From Pelagimonas sp. (GTDB taxonomy: Bacteria > Pseudomonadota > Alphaproteobacteria > Rhodobacterales > Rhodobacteraceae): a DNA stretch of 64,000 nt. The notes beneath the pieces are model-generated. The model ran no database searches. It was given only the letters and a program-made list of their open reading frames with translations, and was not told the DNA's origin. Position 1 is the first letter of the stretch. The number at the start of each line of letters is the position of its first letter. Shown here in pieces: positions 1 to 7,945 of this stretch. Location: assembly GCA_025210265.1 (NCBI GenBank), contig JAOASD010000017.1, positions 1 to 64,000 of the forward strand, read 5' to 3'. The translations under genes and the position numbers were made by a program.

Positions 1-1
1 C

Positions 2-295
2 ATCAAGGGCCAGGGCATTTACTGCTATGTCACCCTGATGAATGGCGTCGAACCCACGGACGAGCTGTACAAGGAACTGCGCACCTGGGTGCGGACCGAA
101 ATCGGCCCGCTCGCCAGCCCGGACCAGATCCAATGGGCCCCCGGCCTGCCCAAAACCCGCTCCGGCAAAATCATGCGCCGCATCCTGCGCAAAATCGCAG
201 AAAACGACTACGGATCCCTCGGCGACACCTCAACACTCGCTGAACCCGCCGTCGTCGATGACCTCATCGAAAACAGAATGAACCGGGGGGCGTGA
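2..295 (+). CDS. acs: acetyl-CoA synthetase, C-terminal part (5' end outside window)
   Basis: Only the last 97 codons are present. The reading frame is open from the window edge. The protein activates acetate to acetyl-CoA with ATP, releasing AMP and pyrophosphate. The visible part is the mobile C-terminal domain of the ANL superfamily, ending with [14 protein letters not shown]; the lysine of SGKI is the catalytic lysine that is commonly acetylated in Acs. The gene is followed after 3 nt by an adenylate kinase, which could recycle the AMP made by this enzyme, and then by an acetate-type symporter, so the group reads as an acetate uptake and activation module. The family is clear from the motif; acetate rather than propionate specificity cannot be judged from this fragment. 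Confidence 0.9.
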   Translation: MKGQGIYCYVTLMNGVEPTDELYKELRTWVRTEIGPLASPDQIQWAPGLPKTRSGKIMRRILRKIAENDYGSLGDTSTLAEPAVVDDLIENRMNRGA

Positions 296-298
296 GGC

Positions 299-919
299 AT
301 GGACGGAGCAACCGATAGCCTCACCCGCACTGTCAACGTGATCCTGCTTGGGCCTCCGGGCGCAGGCAAGGGCACGCAGGCTGAAATCCTGGTCAAAGAC
401 CTGGGCATGGTGCAGCTGTCCACCGGGGACATGCTGCGCGAGGCCAAAGACAGCGGCACCGAGATGGGCAAGCGCGTGGCCGAAGTCATGGCCCGTGGCG
501 AGCTGGTCACCGACGAGATCGTCATCGGCCTGATCGAGGAAAAGCTGACCTCGGTGAAGGCCAATGGCTTCATCTTTGATGGCTTTCCCCGCACCCTGGC
601 CCAGGCCGACGCACTGAACGCGCTGCTGGAAAAAACCGGCCAGACGCTGGATGTCGTGATCGAACTGCAGGTGAATGACGAGATCCTCGTCGAGCGCATC
701 GTTGGCCGCGCCGAACAGGCCAAGGCCGCAGGCAAGCCCGTGCGCGCCGATGACAACGAGGAAAGCCTGAAATTCCGCCTCATGGAATATTACAAGAAGA
801 CGGCTCCGCTGATTGGCTACTACCACGCCAAAGGCAATCTGCAGCATGTCGACGCCATGGGTGCGATTGATTCCATTGCCGGGGACCTCTCGGCAATCGT
901 GAAGACCGCCACAGCCTGA
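299..919 (+). CDS. adk: adenylate kinase, short-LID form
   Basis: Catalyses AMP + ATP to 2 ADP in the cytoplasm. The P-loop [10 protein letters not shown] starts near residue 19, the AMP-binding STGDMLR follows near residue 40, and the DGFPRT motif is near residue 98. The LID between IVGRAEQ and DDNEESL is short and has no zinc-type cysteines. There are about 12 extra residues before the usual MNIILLGPPG start; the ATG at 299 has a strong GGGGGG/GAGG ribosome site overlapping the acs stop and no better internal start is seen. Housekeeping adk of alphaproteobacteria normally lies in the ribosomal protein operon, so this copy behind acs is probably a second, pathway-linked enzyme that removes AMP made by Acs. 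Confidence 0.93.
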   Translation: MDGATDSLTRTVNVILLGPPGAGKGTQAEILVKDLGMVQLSTGDMLREAKDSGTEMGKRVAEVMARGELVTDEIVIGLIEEKLTSVKANGFIFDGFPRTLAQADALNALLEKTGQTLDVVIELQVNDEILVERIVGRAEQAKAAGKPVRADDNEESLKFRLMEYYKKTAPLIGYYHAKGNLQHVDAMGAIDSIAGDLSAIVKTATA

Positions 920-1022
920 TTTCAGAACGTGGCGCGCGCCCTCGGAGAGGGGGGCGCGCACAGAACCGTGCCGGGATCTGGAGAGGCCCGGTACATAACG
1001 GAGGAAGAGGAGGACCCGCGAC

Positions 1023-1298
1023 ATGGCGGATCAAACGACTCACGCACAGGCCGAAGCCGACAAGGGCTATTGGGCGGCGAATGTGCGCATTATTCTGGTG
1101 AGCCTGGTTATCTGGGCCGTCGTCAGCTTTGGATTTGGCATTCTGCTGCGCCCGGCCCTGTCGGGTATTGCGGTTGGTGGCACCGATCTTGGCTTCTGGT
1201 TCGCGCAGCAGGGATCGATCCTGGTCTTTTTGGGCCTGATCTTTTTCTACGCTGCCCGGATGAACAAGCTGGACCGTGAATTCGGCGTTGAGGAATAA
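1023..1298 (+). CDS. DUF4212 small subunit of sodium/solute symporter
   Basis: A 91-residue membrane protein with two hydrophobic segments (about residues 22-45 and 60-80) and charged ends; it matches the DUF4212 family, which is almost always encoded just before a large SSS-family symporter. Here the large subunit starts 5 nt after its stop, so the two are probably co-translated and form one transporter. A purine-rich ribosome site (GGAGGAAGAGGAGG) lies about 10 nt before the ATG. The small subunit is thought to be needed for assembly or activity of the large one; the exact role is not shown by the sequence. Confidence 0.85.
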   Translation: MADQTTHAQAEADKGYWAANVRIILVSLVIWAVVSFGFGILLRPALSGIAVGGTDLGFWFAQQGSILVFLGLIFFYAARMNKLDREFGVEE

Positions 1299-1303
1299 GT
1301 CTG

Positions 1304-3088
1304 ATGGATCAGTTTACCATTAACCTGCTGTTTGTTGGCGCGTCCTTTGCGCTGTACATCGGCATCGCGATCTGGGCCCGCGCGGGTTCCACATCGGAAT
1401 TCTACGCTGCCGGTCGCGGCGTTCACCCTGTCACCAACGGTATGGCGACGGCTGCGGACTGGATGTCGGCTGCGTCCTTCATTTCGATGGCTGGCCTGAT
1501 CGCCTTTACCGGCTATGACAACTCGTCCTTCCTGATGGGCTGGACCGGTGGTTACGTTCTGCTGGCTCTGCTGCTTGCGCCCTATCTGCGTAAGTTCGGC
1601 AAGTTCACCGTGTCGGAATTCATCGGCGACCGTTTCTACAGCTCGACCGCACGTGTTGTGGCCGTGATCTGTCTGATCGTTGCATCGACCACCTACGTGA
1701 TCGGTCAGATGACCGGTGTGGGCGTGGCCTTTGGCCGCTTCCTGGAAGTGGACAACACCACCGGCCTGTTCATCGGTGCCGCGGTTGTGTTCGCCTACGC
1801 GGTGTTCGGCGGCATGAAAGGTGTGACCTACACTCAGGTTGCGCAGTACTGCGTTCTGATCATGGCCTACACCATCCCGGCGATCTTCATCTCGCTGCAG
1901 CTGACCGGCAACCCGATCCCGGCCCTGGGCCTGTTCGGCGAGCACGCTGCATCCGGTGAGCCGCTGCTGGCCAAGCTGGACCAGATCGTGACCGAGCTGG
2001 GCTTCAACGAGTATACCGCGCACCACGCTGACACGCTGAACATGGTTCTGTTCACCCTGTCGCTGATGATCGGTACCGCGGGTCTGCCCCACGTGATCAT
2101 GCGCTTCTTTACCGTTCCCAAAGTGTCCGACGCACGTTGGTCGGCAGGCTGGACCCTGGTGTTCATCGCCCTGCTGTATCTGACCGCCCCTGCGGTTGGT
2201 GCCATGGCACGTCTGAACATCTCGGAAATGATGTGGCCGAACGGCGCATCGGGCGAGCCGGTTTCGGTTGAAACCATCGCATCGGATGAGCAGTACAACT
2301 GGATGGCGACCTGGGAAAAAACCGGCCTGCTGGGTTGGGAAGACAAGAATGGCGACGGCAAAATCGCGTATTTCAACCAGAAAGACGCCGACACTGTTGC
2401 CAAGATGGAAGCCGCTGGCTGGGGTAGCGAAAACGAGCTGACCAAGTTCAACCGCGACATTCTGGTTCTGGCCAACCCCGAAATCGCCAACCTGCCGGGT
2501 TGGGTGATCGGTCTGGTTGCTGCTGGTGGTCTGGCTGCTGCTCTGTCGACTGCTGCTGGTCTGCTGCTGGCGATTTCGACCGCCGTGTCGCACGACCTGA
2601 TGAAGGGTCAGCTGACCCCGAATATCAGCGAAAAGAACGAACTGATGTCGGCCCGTATCGCCATGGCCGTTGCCATTGTGGTTGCGACCTATCTGGGTCT
2701 GAATCCTCCGGGCTTCGCCGCACAAACCGTTGCTCTGGCATTCGGTCTGGCCGCTGCGTCGATCTTCCCGGCTCTGATGATGGGCATCTTTACCAAGGTG
2801 AACAACAAAGGCGCCGTGGCCGGTATGCTGGCAGGTCTGATCGTGACCCTGATCTACATCTTCCTGCACAAGGGCTGGTTCTTTATCCCCGGCACCAACA
2901 GCTTCACCGACGCGGACCCGCTGCTGGGGACCATCAAATCGACCAGCTTCGGCGCAATCGGTGCGATGATCAACTTTGCAGTTGCTTACTTCGTGTCCAA
3001 GTCCAGCGACCCGATCCCGACCGAGATCGAAGAGCTGGTGGAAAGCGTCCGCATCCCCCGTGGTGCCGGTGCGGCCCAGGATCACTAA
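1304..3088 (+). CDS. sodium:solute symporter (ActP/VC2705-like), probable acetate uptake
   Basis: A 594-residue integral membrane protein of the SSS family (LeuT fold, about 13 segments). Family signatures include the N-terminal SEFYAAGRGVHPVTNG, the TAADWMSAASFI segment and GLAAALSTAAGLLLAI near residue 410. The long hydrophilic insert around residues 310-385 (with EKTGLLGWEDKNGDGK) is typical of the VC2705-like subgroup that pairs with DUF4212 proteins. With acs and adk upstream, acetate or another short monocarboxylate is the likely substrate, moved in with Na+. Strong codon bias suggests high expression. A clear intrinsic terminator follows at 3123-3152. The substrate is inferred from context. 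Confidence 0.88.
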   Translation: MDQFTINLLFVGASFALYIGIAIWARAGSTSEFYAAGRGVHPVTNGMATAADWMSAASFISMAGLIAFTGYDNSSFLMGWTGGYVLLALLLAPYLRKFGKFTVSEFIGDRFYSSTARVVAVICLIVASTTYVIGQMTGVGVAFGRFLEVDNTTGLFIGAAVVFAYAVFGGMKGVTYTQVAQYCVLIMAYTIPAIFISLQLTGNPIPALGLFGEHAASGEPLLAKLDQIVTELGFNEYTAHHADTLNMVLFTLSLMIGTAGLPHVIMRFFTVPKVSDARWSAGWTLVFIALLYLTAPAVGAMARLNISEMMWPNGASGEPVSVETIASDEQYNWMATWEKTGLLGWEDKNGDGKIAYFNQKDADTVAKMEAAGWGSENELTKFNRDILVLANPEIANLPGWVIGLVAAGGLAAALSTAAGLLLAISTAVSHDLMKGQLTPNISEKNELMSARIAMAVAIVVATYLGLNPPGFAAQTVALAFGLAAASIFPALMMGIFTKVNNKGAVAGMLAGLIVTLIYIFLHKGWFFIPGTNSFTDADPLLGTIKSTSFGAIGAMINFAVAYFVSKSSDPIPTEIEELVESVRIPRGAGAAQDH

Positions 3089-3122
3089 GATCCGCTGATC
3101 AAAATCCCCAATCGGGGACAGC

Positions 3123-3152
3123 GGGGCGCCTGTTCGGGCGCCCCGTTCTTTT
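3123..3152 (+). terminator. intrinsic terminator after symporter gene
   Basis: Arms GGGGCGCC (3123-3130) and GGCGCCCC (3137-3144) enclose a TGTTCG loop and are followed by GTTCTTTT. It closes the transcription unit containing the symporter. Confidence 0.85.
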
Positions 3153-3288
3153 ATCCCCCGCCCCCACACATTTTCGCAAAAAAACGCCAAACAAATCGGT
3201 GCCATTTGATCTGGGTTCTTTTGCGGTTGCAGCATTCGCGATACCCTGCGCCCAGACATTTTGTTCGTTGCAGCATAAAGGCCCGTTC

Positions 3289-5112
3289 ATGCCCCTCGAC
3301 ACCCCTGCCCTGGCTCGGTTTCTCAGCGCCGTACACCCGTATGATGCGCTCTCGCCGCAGGCGATTGACGCGCTGCTGCCGAAATTCAAATCCAAATTGT
3401 TCTTTGCCGGGGACGACATCTATCGCCTTGATGAACAGCTGGAGGGGCTGTTCCTGATCCACGAAGGTCAGGTCGAGGTGCGCGACGAAAATGATGTGCC
3501 GGTTTCCCTACTGGGACGGCGCAATTCCTTTGGCGAACGGGGGTTGCTGCGTGATGGGCGCGCCGTCACTCAGGCCCGCGCCATCGAAGACACGCTGCTG
3601 GTGATCCTACCCGCCGAAGATTTCGACACTCTGCTGGCCGAACAGCCCGCCGCGCGCAAATTCTTTGACCGCTCGCGCGCTGCCAAACCGCGCAAAAACG
3701 ATCTGGCCCATAGCCGGGTGGAAACCCTGATGGGCCGCAACCCGCTGACCTGCCCCCCCGGCACCACGGTGCAAGAGGCAGCTGTGCTGATGCGCGATGC
3801 GCGCGTGTCCTCGGTCTGTGTCACGCAGGATGATCATCTGGACGGGATCGCCACGATCCGCGACGTGTCGGGCAAGATCGTCGCCGGCGGCCTGCCCTTT
3901 GACACACCGGTCGAGGCGATCATGACAGCGGATCCGCTGACCCTGTCCCCCTCGGACATCGGGTCGGATGTGCTGCATCTGATGATGGAACGCCATATCG
4001 GCCATGTGCCTGTGACTGAGGGCGGCAAGCTGGTCGGCATCGTCACCCAGACTGATCTGACCCGGTTTCAGGCGGTCAGCTCGGCCGAGCTGGTGTCGGA
4101 AATTGCCCATGCCACCACAGCCGAAGAGATGGCCGAGGTCACAGCCCGCATTCCGCAACTGCTGGTGCAGCTGGTCGCAGGCGGAAACCGCCACGAAATC
4201 GTCACCCGGCTGATCACCGATATTGCCGACACCGCCACGCGCCGCCTGCTGGCCTTGGCCGAGGAAAAATTCGGCCCGCCGCCCGTGCCCTATCTTTGGC
4301 TGGCTTGCGGCAGTCAGGGGCGTCAGGAACAGACCGGCGTCAGCGATCAGGACAATTGCATCATGATCGACGATGCGGTGAGCGACGCCCAGATGGGCTA
4401 TTTCGCGGATCTGGCTAAATTCGTCTGCGACGGGCTGGACATCTGCGGCTATGTCTATTGCCCCGGCGATATGATGGCGACCAATCCACGCTGGTGCCAG
4501 CCGGTCCGGGTCTGGCGCGACTATTTCAAAGGCTGGATCGCCAAACCCGACAATGAGGCGCAGATGCTGGCATCTGTGATGTTCGATCTGCGCCCGATTG
4601 GCGGCAGCACCGGCCTGTTCGAAGACCTGCAAGAAGACACGCTGAACGCCGCGGCCAAGAATTCGATCTTTGTGGCGCATATGGTCGGCAATTCGCTAAA
4701 ACACACGCCGCCTCTGGGGCTGCTGCGCGGCTTTGCCACGATCCGTTCAGGCGAGCACAAGAATACACTGGATCTGAAGCATAACGGCGTTGTGCCGGTG
4801 GTCGATCTGGGCAGGGTCTATGCGCTGCAGGGCAAGCTGGTCGAGGTAAACACCCGTGCGCGGCTGGAGGCGGCGATTCACGCAGGTGTGCTGAGCGCGG
4901 CGGGCGGTCAGGATCTGCTGGACGCCTATGATCTGATCGCGGAATCCCGGCTGGAACATCAGGCGGCGCAGATCAAGGCGGGCGGGCGTCCGGATAATTT
5001 CCTTGCCCCTGCGGATCTGTCGGATTTTGAACGCAGCCATCTGCGGGACGCGTTTGTGGTGGTCAAATCACTGCAATCCGCTGTGGGGCATGGCAAGGGC
5101 ATGTTGGGGTGA
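3289..5112 (+). CDS. cNMP-binding/CBS/DUF294 nucleotidyltransferase-like regulator
   Basis: A 607-residue soluble protein. Domains in order: cyclic-nucleotide-binding-like beta roll (about 30-120, with LLGRRNSFGERGLL), a pair of CBS domains (about 145-265), then the DUF294 putative nucleotidyltransferase domain with GSQGRQEQTGVSDQDN near residue 340, which carries the G-S...D-x-D type metal site, and the DUF294 C-terminal helical domain. Such proteins are regularly found beside ActP/VC2705-like symporters and resemble GlnD-type signal proteins; a role in sensing energy or a nucleotide and controlling acetate transport is inferred. The ATG at 3289 was chosen because the reading frame upstream overlaps the symporter gene and its terminator, and the domain begins just after it. 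Confidence 0.85.
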   Translation: MPLDTPALARFLSAVHPYDALSPQAIDALLPKFKSKLFFAGDDIYRLDEQLEGLFLIHEGQVEVRDENDVPVSLLGRRNSFGERGLLRDGRAVTQARAIEDTLLVILPAEDFDTLLAEQPAARKFFDRSRAAKPRKNDLAHSRVETLMGRNPLTCPPGTTVQEAAVLMRDARVSSVCVTQDDHLDGIATIRDVSGKIVAGGLPFDTPVEAIMTADPLTLSPSDIGSDVLHLMMERHIGHVPVTEGGKLVGIVTQTDLTRFQAVSSAELVSEIAHATTAEEMAEVTARIPQLLVQLVAGGNRHEIVTRLITDIADTATRRLLALAEEKFGPPPVPYLWLACGSQGRQEQTGVSDQDNCIMIDDAVSDAQMGYFADLAKFVCDGLDICGYVYCPGDMMATNPRWCQPVRVWRDYFKGWIAKPDNEAQMLASVMFDLRPIGGSTGLFEDLQEDTLNAAAKNSIFVAHMVGNSLKHTPPLGLLRGFATIRSGEHKNTLDLKHNGVVPVVDLGRVYALQGKLVEVNTRARLEAAIHAGVLSAAGGQDLLDAYDLIAESRLEHQAAQIKAGGRPDNFLAPADLSDFERSHLRDAFVVVKSLQSAVGHGKGMLG

Positions 5113-5115
5113 GCC

Positions 5116-5158
5116 AAATTTCCGCAAGGAAATTTGCAAAACTCTGAGGAGAGTTTTG
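5116..5158. repeat. twin-hairpin element directly after the DUF294 stop codon
   Basis: Two perfect inverted repeats lie back to back. AAATTTCC (5116-5123) and GGAAATTT (5128-5135) enclose a GCAA tetraloop; CAAAACTCT (5137-5145) and AGAGTTTTG (5150-5158) enclose GAGG. They start 3 nt after the stop codon and end 70 nt before the next ATG. There is no T tract, so this looks more like a dispersed palindromic repeat or an mRNA-stabilising/processing element than a classical terminator. Confidence 0.7.
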
Positions 5159-5228
5159 GGCGCAGCCGGGAGGGCCAGTGCCCAGACCTAAAACGGGGTC
5201 CAGCTGGACCCAAAGAGGGGGAAAACAG

Positions 5229-5729
5229 ATGTTTCTGGAATTGATCGCGGTGTTTGCCGCGGGGTTTGCGGGCGCGGGCGGGATGTTGCTGCTGTCCAGG
5301 CTCAGCGGCGGGCGTCTGCCCAAATGGGCCGTGCCTGTGGGCGCCGGGGCCGCGATGATCGCTGCGTCGATCTCTTCGGAATATAGCTGGTACAGCCGCA
5401 CCACGGCCACCCTGCCCGAAGGGGTGGAGGTCGCTCACGCGGTGCAAAGCAGATCCTATTACCGCCCCTGGACCTTTGTCGCCCCTCTGACCGAACGGTT
5501 TGTGGCGCTGGATCTGGCCAATCTGCAGGCCAATGACCAGACAGAGGGGCTCTATCTGGTGGATGCCTATCTGTATGGGCGCTGGAAGCCCCTGCAATCG
5601 GTGCAATTCATGATCGACTGCCCCGGTGCGCGCCGCGCCGATCCGGTCCTTGGGGACGGATCCGAACCGCTTTGGCGTGATGTGGGGGCGGATGATCCAA
5701 TGTTGCGCAGCGTCTGCCAGGAGACCTAA
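5229..5729 (+). CDS. small membrane protein of unknown function
   Basis: A 166-residue protein with two hydrophobic segments near the N-terminus (about 1-22 and 36-50), followed by a soluble part with ESYSWYSR-like and RPWTFVAPLTERFVALD stretches. I do not recognise a named domain with certainty. Start chosen at 5229 because AGAGGGGG lies 7-14 nt upstream; the frame runs further upstream into the twin-hairpin repeat but without a better site. It stands between the DUF294 regulator and the exonuclease, with 3 nt to the latter, so it is probably co-transcribed and functions with them. Confidence 0.75.
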   Translation: MFLELIAVFAAGFAGAGGMLLLSRLSGGRLPKWAVPVGAGAAMIAASISSEYSWYSRTTATLPEGVEVAHAVQSRSYYRPWTFVAPLTERFVALDLANLQANDQTEGLYLVDAYLYGRWKPLQSVQFMIDCPGARRADPVLGDGSEPLWRDVGADDPMLRSVCQET

Positions 5730-5732
5730 GCC

Positions 5733-7142
5733 ATGATGGACCGCCTCAGCCTGCGTTTGCGCATTTTCCTGTTCTTCTGTCTTCAGGCTCTGGGCGGTGC
5801 CACCATCGTCCTTGGCGCGCTGTGGCTGGGCTGGAACCGCCTGCCAAGCAGCGGGGCCGAGGGGGCCTTTGTTTTTACCGCCATTCTGTCCGGTTTCGGC
5901 CTGATCGGCATGACCGCCGGGATCTGGCTGCTGTTTGACGAAAACGTCGCCAAGCCAATCGAAAAGCTGGCCTCGGGGTTGCGGGCCAATGCCCATGCCG
6001 GGGTAGACAGCGATCTGGATCTGCAGGCCGCGCGCTATCTGGGGGATCTGGCCCCCGCCGCCCATGCGGTCAGCCGCGCGCTGAATGACACCGCCCTGTC
6101 CACCGCCGAGCGCGTCGCCGCAGAAACCGAACGTCTGGCCCAGGAAAAACAACGCCTTACCGCGTTGCTGACAGAAATCCCGGTGGCCACAATCCTGGTC
6201 AACCCTGCGGATCAGATCGTGCTGTATGATGGGCAGGCCGCCGAGGTTCTGGCCCAGATCCATCCGCCCCGCCTGAACGCCCCGCTGTGGGATTATTTTG
6301 CTCAGGACAGTCTGCGCACCGCCAAAACACGCGCTGCCAAAACCGGCAAGGAAACCACCCTGACCGCCGCCAGCAGCGATGGAGCGCATCGCTATGAAGC
6401 GCGGCTGAAACCGATGCAGGGCGGTGGGTATATGTTGATCATCGACGCCGATCATGTGGACATCGCGCCCGAAGATGCGCGTCCGATTGTCTATGACTTC
6501 GACCTACTGGAGCGCGACACCGCCGGCGTGGCCGAAGATATGCACCTGCGCGATCTGGTCTTTACCGTGTTTGACACGGAAACCACCGGGCTGTTGCCGC
6601 ATAAGGATGAAATCGTCCAGATCGGCGCGGTTCGGGTGGTGAATGGCCGGATTGTGGCAGGCGAACGGATCAACCAGCTGGTCGATCCCGGCTGCCCGAT
6701 CCCGCCCGCCTCAACCAAAGTGCATCACGTCAGTGACGCCATGGTGCGCGGTCAACCCGCTATTGATGTGGTGGGCCGCCAGTTCCACGGCTTTGCGCGG
6801 GATTCCATCATTGTCGCCCATAACGCACCGTTTGATATGGCCTTTCTGCATCGTCACAAAGCCCGAATGGGGGTGGATTGGGATCATCCCATTCTGGACA
6901 CGGTGCTTTTGTCCGCCGTGCTGTTTGGCGCATCGCAGACGCACACGCTGGATGCGCTGTGCGATCGTCTGGCAGTTACGATCCCGCCAGAACTGCGGCA
7001 TACGGCGCTTGGCGATGCGCAGGCCACTGCCGAAGTTCTGGTCCGCATGATCCCAATGCTGGAAGCCCGCGGGATGCAGACTTTCGCGGATGTGGTGCGG
7101 GAAACCAAGCGGCACGGACGGCTGCTGGAAGACCTGAACTGA
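5733..7142 (+). CDS. membrane-anchored PAS-DEDDh exonuclease protein
   Basis: A 469-residue protein. Two transmembrane segments (about 10-30 and 42-65) are followed by a HAMP-like/coiled region, a PAS-like domain (about 140-235, LLTEIPVATILVNPADQIV) and a C-terminal DnaQ-like 3'-5' exonuclease domain (about 270-450). Exonuclease motifs are present: FDTETTGL (the D-x-E of motif I), HNAPFDMAFL (motif II) and HTALGDAQAT (motif III H...D). This is not the housekeeping pol III epsilon chain, which lacks the membrane and sensory parts. The gene follows the DUF294 regulator and small membrane protein and appears to be a stable companion of acetate-symporter clusters. Its nucleic acid substrate is unknown. 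Confidence 0.85.
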   Translation: MMDRLSLRLRIFLFFCLQALGGATIVLGALWLGWNRLPSSGAEGAFVFTAILSGFGLIGMTAGIWLLFDENVAKPIEKLASGLRANAHAGVDSDLDLQAARYLGDLAPAAHAVSRALNDTALSTAERVAAETERLAQEKQRLTALLTEIPVATILVNPADQIVLYDGQAAEVLAQIHPPRLNAPLWDYFAQDSLRTAKTRAAKTGKETTLTAASSDGAHRYEARLKPMQGGGYMLIIDADHVDIAPEDARPIVYDFDLLERDTAGVAEDMHLRDLVFTVFDTETTGLLPHKDEIVQIGAVRVVNGRIVAGERINQLVDPGCPIPPASTKVHHVSDAMVRGQPAIDVVGRQFHGFARDSIIVAHNAPFDMAFLHRHKARMGVDWDHPILDTVLLSAVLFGASQTHTLDALCDRLAVTIPPELRHTALGDAQATAEVLVRMIPMLEARGMQTFADVVRETKRHGRLLEDLN

Positions 7143-7167
7143 CAGGTCTGCAGTGACATGTCTGCAG
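7140..7167 (+). repeat. 14-nt tandem repeat at exonuclease stop
   Basis: TGACAGGTCTGCAG and TGACATGTCTGCAG follow each other directly, with one mismatch. The first TGA is the stop codon of the exonuclease gene. Probably a local duplication; it gives a second in-line TGA. Confidence 0.6.
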
Positions 7168-7196
7168 TGACGGAGCGGCCAAGCGGGACAGTGATC

Positions 7197-7218
7197 AAAA
7201 AAGTCGATGACTTTTTTT
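7197..7218. terminator. bidirectional terminator between exonuclease and DUF1127 genes
   Basis: AAAAAAGTC and GACTTTTTT with a GAT loop form an A/T-flanked hairpin between the convergent genes, usable in both directions. Confidence 0.65.
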
Positions 7219-7233
7219 GGCGGCGCTCAAGAT

Positions 7234-7452
7234 TTAGCCCCGCGTTTTGAACACATGGGTCAGGATATCGTCGCGGCGCAGGCCTTTTGCTGCCAGTTCC
7301 GCATCGCTCAGGGCGCGCAGTTCGGCGACACGGTTGGCCAGCCGTTTGGCCCGGCGATCAAACGGGGTTTCAAACACGCCGGACACTGTGCCCGCCAGCG
7401 CGGACAGCAGCCCAGCGGGACGGGCAATCGGGTTGATGTCAAATACAGCCAT
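7234..7452 (-). CDS. DUF1127-type small protein
   Basis: A 72-residue protein with the C-terminal LRALSDAELAAKGLRRDDI pattern of DUF1127 (YjiS-like) proteins, which are short, arginine-rich and in Rhodobacter include RNA-binding members such as CcaF1. Start at MAVFDINP because it restores a family-like length; the frame runs further upstream without a good ribosome site. It is convergent with the exonuclease gene and lies alone. RNA binding is inferred from the family and not shown by this sequence. Confidence 0.7.
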   Translation of the reverse strand: MAVFDINPIARPAGLLSALAGTVSGVFETPFDRRAKRLANRVAELRALSDAELAAKGLRRDDILTHVFKTRG

Positions 7453-7945
7453 GGCGCGGCTCCGGGATTGTGGCAGACTTGGGCTTTGCAGATGGCCTAC
7501 CCTCGCATGTCGGCGCAGAACCGGACAGTCGGGAAAGCCATACCCGATATTCAAGCCTCTGAGTTCTTAACAAATTCCTGATGCAACGCGGCGCTATCAG
7601 ACAAGTTAAATCAAATCCCCTGCGCCAGCTCTGTTCACAGGCCTGTCGCCATACCAACTTGTCGCCCCACCAACCTGCGCGGCGCGGACATCCCGGATCC
7701 GCCCCGGCCTGATTACCTTGACACGCGGATCTGACATCCCATCTGCTAAAGATCTTGCTTCCCCCTCAGCCGGGCGCTGAAGGACGGCTATGCCGCGCAA
7801 AAGACCTCAGGTGCGACAATAAAGTTTGATCTGCATCAAACCGGTCGCTTGCCGCAGCGGGGGTCACATTCTAAAACGTGAAAGGATTGCTGCGTGTGGG
7901 GGATTCTCTCGTGCGCCGCGAAGGGAATTCAGCAGGAGGCAGAAA
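7453..7945. other. 493-nt intergenic region between DUF1127 gene and ctaD
   Basis: No convincing protein gene. It must hold the promoter of the DUF1127 gene (leftward) and of ctaD (rightward). A TTGACA hexamer at 7718-7723 could be a -35 element but lacks a well-spaced -10. A perfect Fnr-type palindrome is at 7826-7839 and an AGGAGG ribosome site lies before ctaD. Confidence 0.6.
7826..7839. promoter_or_regulatory. Fnr/FixK-type box upstream of ctaD
   Basis: TTGATCTGCATCAA is a perfect match to the TTGAT-N4-ATCAA consensus used by FnrL/FixK in alphaproteobacteria. It lies 107-120 nt before the ctaD start codon. It suggests oxygen control of the aa3-type oxidase; whether it activates or represses depends on the promoter position, which I cannot fix. 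Confidence 0.8.

Noticed and set aside
1247-3259. 670-codon minus-strand open frame opposite the symporter
   Set aside because: Antisense shadow of a strongly biased gene; low-complexity product.
2500-3288. Longer 5' extension of the DUF294 gene
   Set aside because: It would overlap the symporter gene and a terminator; the domain starts after 3289.
7718-7749. Sigma-70 promoter TTGACA-N20-TGCTAA before ctaD
   Set aside because: The spacing is too long and the -10 is weak.
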